A stretch of 64,000 nt of DNA from Balneolaceae bacterium. Lineage in GTDB: Bacteria > Bacteroidota > Rhodothermia > Balneolales > Balneolaceae. Shown here piece by piece: positions 26,869-36,339 of the stretch. Location: positions 54,468-118,467 of the forward strand of contig JAFIES010000076.1 of NCBI GenBank assembly GCA_020832415.1, given 5' to 3'. Both the position numbers and the translations under genes were made by a program. Position 1 is the first letter of the stretch; every line of letters begins with the position of its first letter. Under the pieces are notes generated by a model, which saw nothing but the letters and a program-made list of their open reading frames with translations, was not told the DNA's origin and did no database searches.

Positions 26869-29181
26869 ATGCATTATAAAAAACAACTCTACACACTATT
26901 AATACCATTATTACTGATCAGCTTTATTTTTGTAAATGCATCTGATCAGTCAATAGCGAAAGAGAATCTCACAGATCCACCTGCAGTAACGGAACAGGGT
27001 TCAGCGGATAGCCCCGTTCGTATCACACCTCTTCGTCATCCGGAGAAAGTAGATTCTGTGCTGGCACTAATGACTCTTGAAGAAAAAGTTGGTCAGTTAA
27101 ACCTGTTAAGCAGTGGGTTTGCAGAAACCGGCCCCGTTTTAAGTGAACAGTACAGGGAGATGATCGGTGAAGCAAAACTGGGCGGTGTTTTCAATGCACA
27201 TACGGTAGAACATACCCTGGATCTGCAGAGAGTTGCCGTGGAAGAGACACGGCTTGGCATACCCCTGCTTTTTGCGTTTGATGTAATTCACGGACATCGT
27301 ACCATTTTCCCGGTACCTTTGGCCGAAGCATCCACCTGGGACCCTGACCTCATCGAAAAAGCGTCACGAATTGCTGCGAAAGAATCGGCAGCAGCCGGCC
27401 TTCACTGGACCTTTACACCCATGATTGATGTATCGCCTGATCCGCGCTGGGGACGAATAGTTGAAAGCTCCGGGGAAGATCCGTTGCTCAATAAACTGTT
27501 TGGTGTAGCACGCATTAAAGGATTTCAGGGAGATGATCTTTACGAACTTGACACCATTATGGCAACAGCCAAACATTTTGCAGCGTACGGCATGGCAGAA
27601 GCAGGCCGGGATTACAATACCGTAGATATTTCGGAGCGAACGTTAAGAGAAGTACACCTGCCGGCATTTAAAGCCGCTGTAGATGCGGATGTACGAACCT
27701 TTATGACCGCATTTAATGAGTACGACGGAGTTCCGGCTACAGGCAGTGATTATTTATTCAACAGAATTTTAAGAGATGAGTGGGGCTTTGATGGTTTTGT
27801 GGTTACCGATTACACTGCAATCATGGAGTTGATACCGCACGGATATGCAAGAGACGAAGCGCATGCTGCCGAACTTGCCCTGAATGCAAATGTAGATATG
27901 GATATGATGAGTAACATCTTTCTTGAAGAGTTACCGGCCCTTGTTGAACAGGGAATTATCCTGGAAGAACAGATAGATATGGCCGTAGCCAGAATACTTG
28001 ATATGAAATTTGAACTCGGCCTGTTCGAAGATCCCTACCGATACAGTGATTACGAACGGGAAGCCGAAACCATCATGCGGGAAGACTTTCTTGATTTTGC
28101 TCTTGAAGTAGCAGAAAAATCAATCGTACTACTAAAAAATGATGATCTTCAGCCATTAACTGAAGAGAAAAAAAATATCGCAGTTATAGGGCCGCTTGGT
28201 GATAATCAGTATGATGTGATGGGATCCTGGTCTGCAGCCGGTGAAGCGTCAGACAATATCTCATTACTCGAAGGACTCACAAATGCAGTAGCATCTGATG
28301 TTCAGATTGAATTTGCACAAGGAGTTCCTCTAAGCCTGGATGATGCGAGTACCGATGGAATTGAAGAGGCTGTGCAGCTTGCAAAAGAGTCGGACGTGGT
28401 AATTTTAGCACTTGGTGAAGGCAGGCACATGAGTGGCGAGGCTGCATCACGCACAACACTTACACTGCCCGGTGCACAACAAGAGTTACTTGAAGCAATT
28501 CATGAAACCGGAACTCCGGTTGTACTGGTATTAATGGCAGGCAGACCCCTCGAAATAAACTGGGCAAACGAACATATACCTGCAATTGTAAATGCATTTT
28601 ACCTGGGAACACGAACCGGAGATGCAATTGCATCGGTGCTCTATGGAAATCACAATCCAAGTGGCAAACTTACATTTAGCTGGCCATATACTGTTGGGCA
28701 GGTGCCCAATGTATACTATCAGAAAAAAACAGGCCGCCCGATTGATCCGAACCAGCGATATACATCGAAGTTCATTGATGCCCCGAATGATCCGCTCTAT
28801 CCGTTCGGATATGGATTGAGCTACACCTCATTCCGGTATGATGACCTCACTCTGGACAAAGATGAGATAAGGAACGATGGCAACCTTACTGTATCTGTAA
28901 AAGTTACAAACAGCGGTGATGTTGCCGGGCACGAAATTGTACAGCTCTACACCCGAAAAATGGTTGCGAGTGTCACTCAGCCGGTGCGGCTGCTGCGCGA
29001 TTTTGAGAAAATTTATCTTGAACCGGGCGAGTCAAAAATTGTAGAATTTCAACTGAATGCGAGCCAATTAACCTACTTAGATCAACAACTTAATCCTGTT
29101 TTGGAACCGGGTGAAGTAAGAGTTTATGTTGGCACAAACGTTGCCCAGACACTGGAAAGTGAATTTTTAATTGTTGAATAA
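26869..29181 (+). CDS. Glycoside hydrolase family 3 beta-glucosidase (BglX-like)
   Basis: I choose the ATG at 26869 (770 residues, MHYKKQL) because the longer open frame begins at a TTG and a signal peptide follows at once (LLIPLLLISFIFVNA). The GH3 N-terminal barrel contains MTLEEKVGQLNLL, FDVIHGHRTIFPVPLA, DPRWGRIVESSGEDP, ATAKHFAAYG and GFVVTDYTAI, in which D314 is the expected nucleophile. The second domain (VVILALGEGRHMSGEA) supplies the acid/base region, and a fibronectin-III-like domain ends the protein. The enzyme would release glucose from the non-reducing ends of beta-gluco-oligosaccharides in the periplasm. GH3 enzymes adjoin GH144 genes in known beta-1,2-glucan clusters, which fits this context. 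Confidence 0.94.
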   Translation: MHYKKQLYTLLIPLLLISFIFVNASDQSIAKENLTDPPAVTEQGSADSPVRITPLRHPEKVDSVLALMTLEEKVGQLNLLSSGFAETGPVLSEQYREMIGEAKLGGVFNAHTVEHTLDLQRVAVEETRLGIPLLFAFDVIHGHRTIFPVPLAEASTWDPDLIEKASRIAAKESAAAGLHWTFTPMIDVSPDPRWGRIVESSGEDPLLNKLFGVARIKGFQGDDLYELDTIMATAKHFAAYGMAEAGRDYNTVDISERTLREVHLPAFKAAVDADVRTFMTAFNEYDGVPATGSDYLFNRILRDEWGFDGFVVTDYTAIMELIPHGYARDEAHAAELALNANVDMDMMSNIFLEELPALVEQGIILEEQIDMAVARILDMKFELGLFEDPYRYSDYEREAETIMREDFLDFALEVAEKSIVLLKNDDLQPLTEEKKNIAVIGPLGDNQYDVMGSWSAAGEASDNISLLEGLTNAVASDVQIEFAQGVPLSLDDASTDGIEEAVQLAKESDVVILALGEGRHMSGEAASRTTLTLPGAQQELLEAIHETGTPVVLVLMAGRPLEINWANEHIPAIVNAFYLGTRTGDAIASVLYGNHNPSGKLTFSWPYTVGQVPNVYYQKKTGRPIDPNQRYTSKFIDAPNDPLYPFGYGLSYTSFRYDDLTLDKDEIRNDGNLTVSVKVTNSGDVAGHEIVQLYTRKMVASVTQPVRLLRDFEKIYLEPGESKIVEFQLNASQLTYLDQQLNPVLEPGEVRVYVGTNVAQTLESEFLIVE

Positions 29182-29309
29182 GCAGGATTTCCTATTTTTA
29201 GCTGATTTATGAAGGGCATTGGAAATAGGGTGTAACACCATAGTATAAAAGCAGTAACCAACAGGTGTACAAAAACCCTGGAAATTAAAACTGCAGGCAT
29301 ACATTATAT

Positions 29310-30308
29310 ATGAAAATAACCCTTAAAGACATCGCAGACGATACAGGGTATGCAATATCAACGATTTCACGTGTATTGCGGGGTTCTGAGAAAATTAGTA
29401 TTGAAACACAGGAAAAGGTACTATCTAGCGCGGAAAAACTGGGCTATAAGATTCCAAGAAATGGAGATAATAAATCCAAAGGTTACCTGAACATTGCTTT
29501 AGTAGCGTCTGGTTTTCATGAAGGTGAATTTTACTCCAGTTATTTCAATGGGCTAAATATAGCTGCAGCCAATCAAAATTCAAGACTTTTCCTGTTTGCC
29601 GTACTTAATCACAAAAAAGGCCTGAAAAAATTGCTCAGAGAGTTATCGTACGATTATTTTGACGGCTTTGTACTCTTTATTCCAGAGCTGCAAAGGCATG
29701 ATTATGAAAAATTAGCTTCAGTTGTTTCTTCAAAGTTTCCAATCATTTCAAACTCCCTGATTGAAGATCCTGTATTTCCCACCGTTACGTTCGACAGTTA
29801 TTCCGGCGGTTTTCTTGCTGCAAAACACTTTCAGAATCAGGGTTATAAAAAAGTGGGTATTATTCTCGGGCCTGAAAACCGGTCGGAATCACGATTTAGA
29901 AAAAATGGATTTGTAGATTACATCGATCAGCGCAATGATATGCAAATTACGTGGGTGTGCAGCGGGAATTACGAATTTGAAGCAGGCGTAGAAGCATTTT
30001 TAAAGTTTAAAGAGCTAAAAGAAAAACCCGAAGCAGTTTTTGCTTCTAATGATACCATGGCCGCAGCTTTTCTCGAAACTGCAAAGAAGTACAATTTTAA
30101 GATTCCTGAAGATGTAGCACTGCTTGGGTATGATGACCTTCCCCATAACATGTACACGCACCCCACACTATCTTCCGTGCATACGGATTATGAAAAACTT
30201 GGAAATGCCACCATTAAAGCTCTGTTCGATTGTTTATCAGATAATAATATCAAGGCGAATCTTTTAAGTTTTGTGCCGGTTTCTATATCACATAAAGAAT
30301 CATCATAG
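29310..30308 (+). CDS. LacI-family transcriptional regulator
   Basis: A 332-residue regulator with the LacI helix-turn-helix at the N-terminus (TLKDIADDTGYAISTISRVL, residues 3-22), a hinge near KLGYKIP, and a periplasmic-binding-protein-like sensor domain with FDSYSGGFLAAKHF, VFASNDTMAAAFLETAK and VALLGYDDLPHN. It lies between the GH3 and symporter genes, so it very likely controls this locus in response to a released sugar. Candidate sites are in the divergent SusC region and perhaps upstream of the ROK kinase. Effector unknown; a gluco-disaccharide or glucose phosphate is plausible. Confidence 0.94.
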   Translation: MKITLKDIADDTGYAISTISRVLRGSEKISIETQEKVLSSAEKLGYKIPRNGDNKSKGYLNIALVASGFHEGEFYSSYFNGLNIAAANQNSRLFLFAVLNHKKGLKKLLRELSYDYFDGFVLFIPELQRHDYEKLASVVSSKFPIISNSLIEDPVFPTVTFDSYSGGFLAAKHFQNQGYKKVGIILGPENRSESRFRKNGFVDYIDQRNDMQITWVCSGNYEFEAGVEAFLKFKELKEKPEAVFASNDTMAAAFLETAKKYNFKIPEDVALLGYDDLPHNMYTHPTLSSVHTDYEKLGNATIKALFDCLSDNNIKANLLSFVPVSISHKESS

Positions 30309-30403
30309 ATGTGAAGTAAATAAATGATAAACAGGCATTATCATAGTCAGAAATTTCTTTTCTTATCTCAATTCTCTTTCAGCAATAATTAGTACTAAAG
30401 CAC

Positions 30404-31954
30404 TTGACGAATCTCGATTTATCAATAATCGTATTGTACTTGCTTTTCATAACCTGGCGCGGTTTTAGAAGCAGGGGTACTTACGAAACAACGGATGATT
30501 TTTTTCTCGCAGGACGCTCTCTAAGCTGGCCGCTGATTGGACTCTCTCTTTACGCTACAAATATCTCCATTACCAGTATTATTGGTCTGAGCGGCAGCGG
30601 CTATGAAACAGGTATCTCAGTTTTCAACTATGAGTGGTCAGGTACAATTATGCTGCTGGTTTTTGCAGTGTTTATTGTGCCGTTCTATTTAAAGCATAAA
30701 CTCACAACCATGCCGGAGTTTCTCGGCAAGCGGTTTGATGAACGCTCAAGGCTCTATTTTTCAATAATCTCCATTACTATGAGTGTATTGATTGATATTG
30801 CAGGCGCTCTGTTTGCCAGCAGCATTTTATTGAAAGGTATATTTCCTGAAGTAGAACTCTTTGTTTTTGTGATAATTATGGCTGTAGTTACAGGCCTCTA
30901 TACTGTTGCCGGGGGGCTAAGAGCCGTTGTTGTAACCGATTCTATTCAGGCTATTTTGCTGACTCTTGGCAGTGCCATTGTTGCTGTTGTAGCCTTTCAG
31001 CAGATTGGCTCGTGGGAAGAGGTAAGAAGTGCGGTAGCTCCGCAATTTTTAAGCCTCATTCAGCCGGCGGACGATCCTTTTATTCCATGGCCCACACTTT
31101 TGATAAGCCTGCCCATCTTGGGATTCTATTTTATGTGTTCAAACCAGCATATGGTACAACGTGTGCTTGGAGCAAAATCGCTTGAAGATGGGCGCAAAGG
31201 AGCCATATTTGCCGGGTTATTGAAACTACCTTTGCTATTCATCCTTGTACTCCCCGGTACCCTTGGTCTCATTCTCTATCCTGAAATTGAGAATCCAAAC
31301 CTGGTTTTCCCGGAGCTTATGTTTGATTTTATTCCCGCCGGGGTGCTCGGCCTGATTCTCACCGGGTTTATAGCTGCCCTGATGTCGAGCATTGATTCGG
31401 CGTTGACGGCCTCATCGAGCATTGCCACGATGGATATCTACAAGAAATTCAGGCCAAACAGCAGCCAGAAGCAACTCATAAAAATGGGTAAAGTTTTTAT
31501 TCTGGCAGCAGTGGCTTTGGCTTCACTCTGGGCACCCTTTATTAATCAGTTTCCTACGTTGTGGGAATACTTGCAGGCTGTGCTCTCATTTTTGAGCCCA
31601 CCAATTGTAACCTGTTATATTTTCGGGCTGTTCTGGAAACGGGCTACGGCTGATGGTGCTTTCTACTCATTGATTGGCGGCAGTGTTGTGGCGGGGATTA
31701 TAATCATAAATAACTACTTCTACACACTCTTTTTCCCCATTCACTATCTCTATTCTGCAACCATCATTTTTATGGTGAGCAATATTATTTTAGTCGCTGT
31801 GAGCCTGAAGTATCCTGAAAAAGAGATTTCAAGCTTCTTTGATGTGGATGAAGGTGCTATCCCGCCTGCAGAGGTACCCTGGTATAAAAGCCATAAATTC
31901 TTCGCTCTGATGGTACTGCTTATTACAGCAGCAGTTGTTTACATATTCTGGTAA
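30404..31954 (+). CDS. Sodium:solute symporter (SLC5/SSS), probable sugar uptake
   Basis: A 516-residue protein with about thirteen to fourteen membrane helices. It has the SSS family signatures DFFLAGRSLSWPLIGLSLYA, TMPEFLGKRFDERSRL, GGLRAVVVTDSIQA and LTGFIAALMSSIDSALTASS, the last including the sodium-site serine segment. The start is a TTG at 30404, which gives the usual N-terminal helix; no ATG lies nearby upstream. It follows the LacI regulator by 95 bases and ends the plus arm. It probably carries the glucose or disaccharide freed by the periplasmic GH3 into the cytoplasm. Confidence 0.92.
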   Translation: MTNLDLSIIVLYLLFITWRGFRSRGTYETTDDFFLAGRSLSWPLIGLSLYATNISITSIIGLSGSGYETGISVFNYEWSGTIMLLVFAVFIVPFYLKHKLTTMPEFLGKRFDERSRLYFSIISITMSVLIDIAGALFASSILLKGIFPEVELFVFVIIMAVVTGLYTVAGGLRAVVVTDSIQAILLTLGSAIVAVVAFQQIGSWEEVRSAVAPQFLSLIQPADDPFIPWPTLLISLPILGFYFMCSNQHMVQRVLGAKSLEDGRKGAIFAGLLKLPLLFILVLPGTLGLILYPEIENPNLVFPELMFDFIPAGVLGLILTGFIAALMSSIDSALTASSSIATMDIYKKFRPNSSQKQLIKMGKVFILAAVALASLWAPFINQFPTLWEYLQAVLSFLSPPIVTCYIFGLFWKRATADGAFYSLIGGSVVAGIIIINNYFYTLFFPIHYLYSATIIFMVSNIILVAVSLKYPEKEISSFFDVDEGAIPPAEVPWYKSHKFFALMVLLITAAVVYIFW

Positions 31955-32779
31955 CTACAAAAGAAGCTTCCGTGTGATCTCTTTCTTATAGAGTTGTAAA
32001 GGTGTTGATCGAAAAAGTTCAAGCCATCCGGCTGTTTCCCCCTCAGCAAGCTTCAGCCGATATTCCTGGTAAGCAATCTGCTTTTTATTCATCTTCTCTT
32101 TGTGCTTTTCAAAGCATGTTTTGTATCCGGCCGACTTGTTGCCGGAAGTGGAAATACTCTCTCTGTTTTCGTTCATAGTAACGGATTGCAGAGCCTTTTT
32201 TACGGTTTTGATGGGTCCGAACTTTTGGGCTAATCGAATCCAGAGATCATAATCCTGAGCCGAGGGAAGGTCTTCATCATACCCGCCAATTGTAAGGATA
32301 TACTCTTTTTTTGTGAGAACCTGGTTCCCCGCCTGATTATAGTAGAGGAGATCATCAAACGTGATTAGATTTTTTTTCTTCCATGTAAGTTTTCTCTCTC
32401 CATAATCCATAATATCGTACGAACAGACTGCCGAATATCCATCTTTGAATGCACTCATCAATAACTCAATACGCTCCGGCATCCATAGGTCATCATCATC
32501 AAGTCCCGCAACAAACGGCCCATTTGCATGATTTAAGGCAATGTTACGGCTTGCAGCTGCACCTAGTGGTTTACTGTTTCTGACGATTTTCACCGGAACT
32601 TCTGATTTAATATCAGCTAACAAAGATTCTGTACGATCGTCCGATGCATCATCTACAATTATCAGTTCGAGATTTTGCCACGTCTGCTTCAAAACAGATT
32701 CTACTGCACGCATAACAAGATCGGCCCTGTTGCGGGTGGGGATGTAAGCAGAAACAAGGGGTTGGTGCCGATTAATCAA
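31955..32779 (-). CDS. GT2-family glycosyltransferase
   Basis: A 274-residue GT-A fold enzyme. Motifs are VSAYIPTRNRADLVMRAVES, LIIVDDASDDRTE, GAAASRNIALNH and AGLDDDDLWMPERIE (metal-binding DDD), with QDYDLWIRL further on. The sugar donor cannot be told. The gene ends directly against the symporter stop (no intergenic base) and is divergent from the next glycosyltransferase gene. With that gene and the flippase it may form a surface-glycan or exopolysaccharide group. Confidence 0.88.
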   Translation of the reverse strand: MINRHQPLVSAYIPTRNRADLVMRAVESVLKQTWQNLELIIVDDASDDRTESLLADIKSEVPVKIVRNSKPLGAAASRNIALNHANGPFVAGLDDDDLWMPERIELLMSAFKDGYSAVCSYDIMDYGERKLTWKKKNLITFDDLLYYNQAGNQVLTKKEYILTIGGYDEDLPSAQDYDLWIRLAQKFGPIKTVKKALQSVTMNENRESISTSGNKSAGYKTCFEKHKEKMNKKQIAYQEYRLKLAEGETAGWLELFRSTPLQLYKKEITRKLLL

Positions 32780-32845
32780 AACTGTTATGATATCTAATGA
32801 TTATATTTACGATGCCCGACAGAAACAGGTCACGATTTAAAATTT

Positions 32846-33772
32846 ATGCAAAGCCAAATCCGAATCACAATTGCAATTTGCACCTATAACAGGGCCTCGT
32901 ATTTAAAGGATACGCTCGATGATCTGGGAATGCAAACCGCTGATCCCGCACAGTTTGAACTGCTTGTGGTGAACAATAACAGCAAGGATGGCACGGAAAC
33001 AGTTTGTGAAATTTTCAAAAAAACCCATCCCGAAATTAACTTTAAATCTGTAAAAGAGCAGAATCAGGGCCTGTCATACGCCAGAAATCGTGCGGCAAAA
33101 GAGGCCGGTTCATCTGTACTGATCTATATAGATGATGATGTAAATCTGCCCGAAAATTACGTCCAAACAGCTATTGATTACGTGGAAAAGAGACCATCAA
33201 CACTGTGTGCCGGCGGACGGATTTTTGTTTCGTTTGATGATGAAGAAAACACCGATTGGATTCCCAAAGAGTTGATGCCGATGTTTGGCCTGCACGATTT
33301 GGGTGATGATAACAGAATCTACCCTCCAACAAATTTCCCTCGGGGTGGTAATATGATGATCCGAAAAACCGTATTTGATGCGTTTGGCTATTTTGATACG
33401 ACTCTTGGTCGTACGGGAAAAGAGCTTTTGGGCAGTGAAGAGAAAGCATTTTTTGAACGTATCAGAAAAAATGGAGTGGAACTTCACTACTGGGCAGACA
33501 TGGAGCTGACTCACAGAATTGGGTACAGACGGCTCGAAAAAGAGTATCTCGAAAAACAATCCGTTGGTATTGGTAAAAGTGAACGCCTTCGCCTTGATGG
33601 CCAGCCCGTTGAACTGGCAAAAAAGTTCGGTATAGAGCTGATAAAACTCGTGTGGAGCCTTGTACTTTCGGCCGGTTACTATTTGAGTGGAAATTCGAAA
33701 GCAGCACGTTTTATCCTTCAGTTCAGAATATGGGTGTTGCAGGGCTTTTTGTCCGGGTATAAATCAGACTAA
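32846..33772 (+). CDS. GT2-family glycosyltransferase
   Basis: A 308-residue GT2 enzyme with ITIAICTYNRASYLKDTL, LLVVNNNSKDGT, GLSYARNRAAKEA, VLIYIDDDVNLPENY (DxD metal motif) and GRTGKELLGSEEKAFFERI. The C-terminal 60 residues hold one or two hydrophobic helices (LIKLVWSLVLSAGYYL), so it may sit at the inner membrane face. It lies 99 bases upstream of the flippase gene on the same strand and probably works on the same lipid-linked glycan. Confidence 0.88.
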   Translation: MQSQIRITIAICTYNRASYLKDTLDDLGMQTADPAQFELLVVNNNSKDGTETVCEIFKKTHPEINFKSVKEQNQGLSYARNRAAKEAGSSVLIYIDDDVNLPENYVQTAIDYVEKRPSTLCAGGRIFVSFDDEENTDWIPKELMPMFGLHDLGDDNRIYPPTNFPRGGNMMIRKTVFDAFGYFDTTLGRTGKELLGSEEKAFFERIRKNGVELHYWADMELTHRIGYRRLEKEYLEKQSVGIGKSERLRLDGQPVELAKKFGIELIKLVWSLVLSAGYYLSGNSKAARFILQFRIWVLQGFLSGYKSD

Positions 33773-33871
33773 TACTAGTTCTCTCAAACGCACTATAATA
33801 AGAAGTTGCAAAACCCCTGCAATTCAGCCTACATTATTTTAATTCCGCAATAACAAAACCGTGTTGTCAGC

Positions 33872-35350
33872 TTGGGTATAATAGTACGCCAGAGTATCTC
33901 CAATACCATCATCTCTTATATAGGGATTGCTCTTGGTTTTATTCTCACCATTCTTCTTTACCCATACATCCTCACCCCTGAGGAGTACGGGCTCACGCGT
34001 GTTCTCATTTCAGCTGCTTATATCAGTTCTCAGTTTGCTCATTTTGGGTTGCATAATGTCGTTATCCGCTATTATCCTTTTTTCAAAAATGCCAACCCGG
34101 ATCATCACGGGTTTCTGTTTTGGTTGATGAGTATCCCAATTATCGGGTTTATTCTATTCACGGCCGTTTATCTGCTTGCCGGAGAAACGATTATTAATGT
34201 ATATGCCGACAGATCACCACTATTTGTTGAGTACTACCTTTGGGTTATACCACTCACACTTTTCATTCTGTACTATGATATACTGAATAATTACCTGCGC
34301 TCCCTGCGCGATTCAACCACAGGCTCCATTGCCAATGAGGTTATTCAGCGAATTCTGGCCATCGGTTTACTGGGACTCTATTTCTTTGATTGGATCTCGA
34401 TTGTTCAATTCATCACACTTTTTGTGTTTAGTTACATCTCTCAGCCACTCATTATCGGATATCAAATATGGAAAAAACGGGAGTTCAAACTGATTCCCGA
34501 TTTAAAAATTATTCGCTCTTCACTGGTTCGAGGAGTGGCAAAATACAGTATCTACTCCATGCTGGGCGGTTTTACAACTGTAATTGTGTGGAATGTGGAT
34601 GTGATGATGCTTGGTTCCATGGCCGGCCTCGATCAAACCGCAGTTTATGCCATTGCATTTTATGTAGCCTCCATCATAACCATTCCTCAAAGGTCTATCG
34701 AAAAAATTGCAGGGCCCATGCTTGCGGGCTTCATCAAAAACAAAGAGTGGGACGAAGTTGGTTCTATATATCGTAAAACATCGCTGAACCAGCTGATCCC
34801 CGGTCTGTTGATTTTCGGCCTGATCTGGATCAACCTTGAAATTCTCTTTCTCATTATGCCGGAATTTTATGCCGCAGGTAAGTGGGTGGTGTTTATTGTT
34901 GGTATCGGCAAACTGATGGTGATGGTTTCCGGTGCAAATGGTCTGATTCTTATCAACTCGAAGCATTACAAAATTAGTTTTTACACTAATATTATATTGG
35001 TAGCAGTTACCATCGTAGCCAATTACCTGCTAATTCCCATTTATGGCATTGAAGGTGCCGCAATTGCAACAGCCCTGGCACTGTTTACTCACAATGCGGT
35101 GAAGTGGTTTTACCTGCTGATACGCCAAAATTTACAGCCTTTTTCTTTGGTAACGCTTTTCGTAGTGGCATTGGGCTCAATTTCCATATACATTTGCTAT
35201 GCAGTTGTAGATCTCGGTACGGTATGGCTGAATGCACCGGTAAAATCGGCGATTTATCTGCTGATGTTTATGGGGCCGATTGTTTACCTGAATATTTCAC
35301 CCGATTTAAATAACCTCATTCAAACCATTTATAAGAAATGGAAACCATGA
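33872..35350 (+). CDS. Polysaccharide flippase (Wzx/MOP superfamily)
   Basis: A 492-residue membrane protein with twelve to fourteen helices, typical of MOP-superfamily oligosaccharide flippases (PF01943/PF13440). It opens with VRQSISNTIISYIGIALGFI and contains LTPEEYGLTRVLISAA, the conserved loop after helix 1. Such proteins move undecaprenyl-linked oligosaccharides across the inner membrane. The start is a TTG at 33872; an ATG is not available without truncating helix 1. The stop overlaps the next gene (quinone oxidoreductase), though that gene is functionally unrelated. Confidence 0.88.
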   Translation: MGIIVRQSISNTIISYIGIALGFILTILLYPYILTPEEYGLTRVLISAAYISSQFAHFGLHNVVIRYYPFFKNANPDHHGFLFWLMSIPIIGFILFTAVYLLAGETIINVYADRSPLFVEYYLWVIPLTLFILYYDILNNYLRSLRDSTTGSIANEVIQRILAIGLLGLYFFDWISIVQFITLFVFSYISQPLIIGYQIWKKREFKLIPDLKIIRSSLVRGVAKYSIYSMLGGFTTVIVWNVDVMMLGSMAGLDQTAVYAIAFYVASIITIPQRSIEKIAGPMLAGFIKNKEWDEVGSIYRKTSLNQLIPGLLIFGLIWINLEILFLIMPEFYAAGKWVVFIVGIGKLMVMVSGANGLILINSKHYKISFYTNIILVAVTIVANYLLIPIYGIEGAAIATALALFTHNAVKWFYLLIRQNLQPFSLVTLFVVALGSISIYICYAVVDLGTVWLNAPVKSAIYLLMFMGPIVYLNISPDLNNLIQTIYKKWKP

Positions 35351-36333
35351 AAGCACTGCTTGTTGATGACAGCACCGAAATCCCAGTGATGACACTCGGG
35401 GAATTTCAAAAACCTGAACCTGCCCACCACGAACTCCTTGTAAAAGTTGAAGCAACGGCTTTGAATCGTGCTGACTTGATGCAAAAAGCGGGTAAATATC
35501 CGCCACCGAAAGGTGTAACTCCTATTCTTGGGCTTGAAATGGCAGGTATCGTAGAAAAAGCAGGCAAAGATGTGGAAGGATTTCAGAAGGGGGATCATGT
35601 GTTTGGTTTGCTTCCGGGAGGCGGATATGCCGAATATTGCACAATTCATGCGGGCCACGCCATGAAAATGACTGAGGAGATGTCGTTCGAAGAAGCAGCC
35701 GCCATATCCGAAGTTTTTTTAACAGCCTATCAGGCCGTGATCTGGCTGGGAGAACTTGCCGATAAAGAGACGATTTTGATTCATGCAGGAGCAAGCGGGG
35801 TAGGTACGGCAGCAATTCAGCTGGCCAAAGAGCTGAAACAGGCGAGAATTATAACAACTGCGGGCAGCGATGAAAAATGTTCGGTCACTGCCGGCTTGGG
35901 TGCCGATCTGTGCATGAACTACAAGCAAGAAAATTTTGCAGATTCGCTTGAAGAGACTTTTGGTAAAAACTGTGTAAATGTGATAGTAGACTTTGTTGGG
36001 TCGCCATATTGGGATAACAACATTCGCACCTTAGCACTGGATGGGCGTCTTGTCTACCTGGCGATGCTTGGTGGTGCTACTATTGAAAAGATGAGCCTTG
36101 TGCCCATTCTGAGAAAACGCTTAACAATTCGAGGTTCAACGCTGCGAAACAGAAGCGATGAATACAAGACGTCCCTCACGCAGGAATTTCAAAAGACCAG
36201 TCTGAATCTTTTTCGGGAAGAGCGCATAAAACCGGTTATAGATTCTGTTTTTGATTGGAAAGATGTTGAGGAGGCACACAGCAGAATGGAAAACAATCAA
36301 AATGCCGGGAAAATAATACTTACGGGGATGTAA
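35338..36333 (+). CDS. Zinc-free NAD(P)H:quinone oxidoreductase (PIG3/QOR type)
   Basis: A 331-residue medium-chain dehydrogenase of the quinone-oxidoreductase branch. It contains VEATALNRADLMQKAGKYPPP, the NADPH-binding ILIHAGASGVGTAAIQLAK (about 141-159) and GGYAEYCTIHAG, and lacks the zinc-ligand cysteines of alcohol dehydrogenases. It would reduce quinones or other electrophiles with NADPH in the cytoplasm. Two starts are possible: 35338 or the ATG at 35347, which forms an ATGA overlap with the flippase stop. It heads a tight run with murI and the HI0933-like gene. Confidence 0.9.
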   Translation: METMKALLVDDSTEIPVMTLGEFQKPEPAHHELLVKVEATALNRADLMQKAGKYPPPKGVTPILGLEMAGIVEKAGKDVEGFQKGDHVFGLLPGGGYAEYCTIHAGHAMKMTEEMSFEEAAAISEVFLTAYQAVIWLGELADKETILIHAGASGVGTAAIQLAKELKQARIITTAGSDEKCSVTAGLGADLCMNYKQENFADSLEETFGKNCVNVIVDFVGSPYWDNNIRTLALDGRLVYLAMLGGATIEKMSLVPILRKRLTIRGSTLRNRSDEYKTSLTQEFQKTSLNLFREERIKPVIDSVFDWKDVEEAHSRMENNQNAGKIILTGM

Positions 36334-36339
36334 TTTTTT

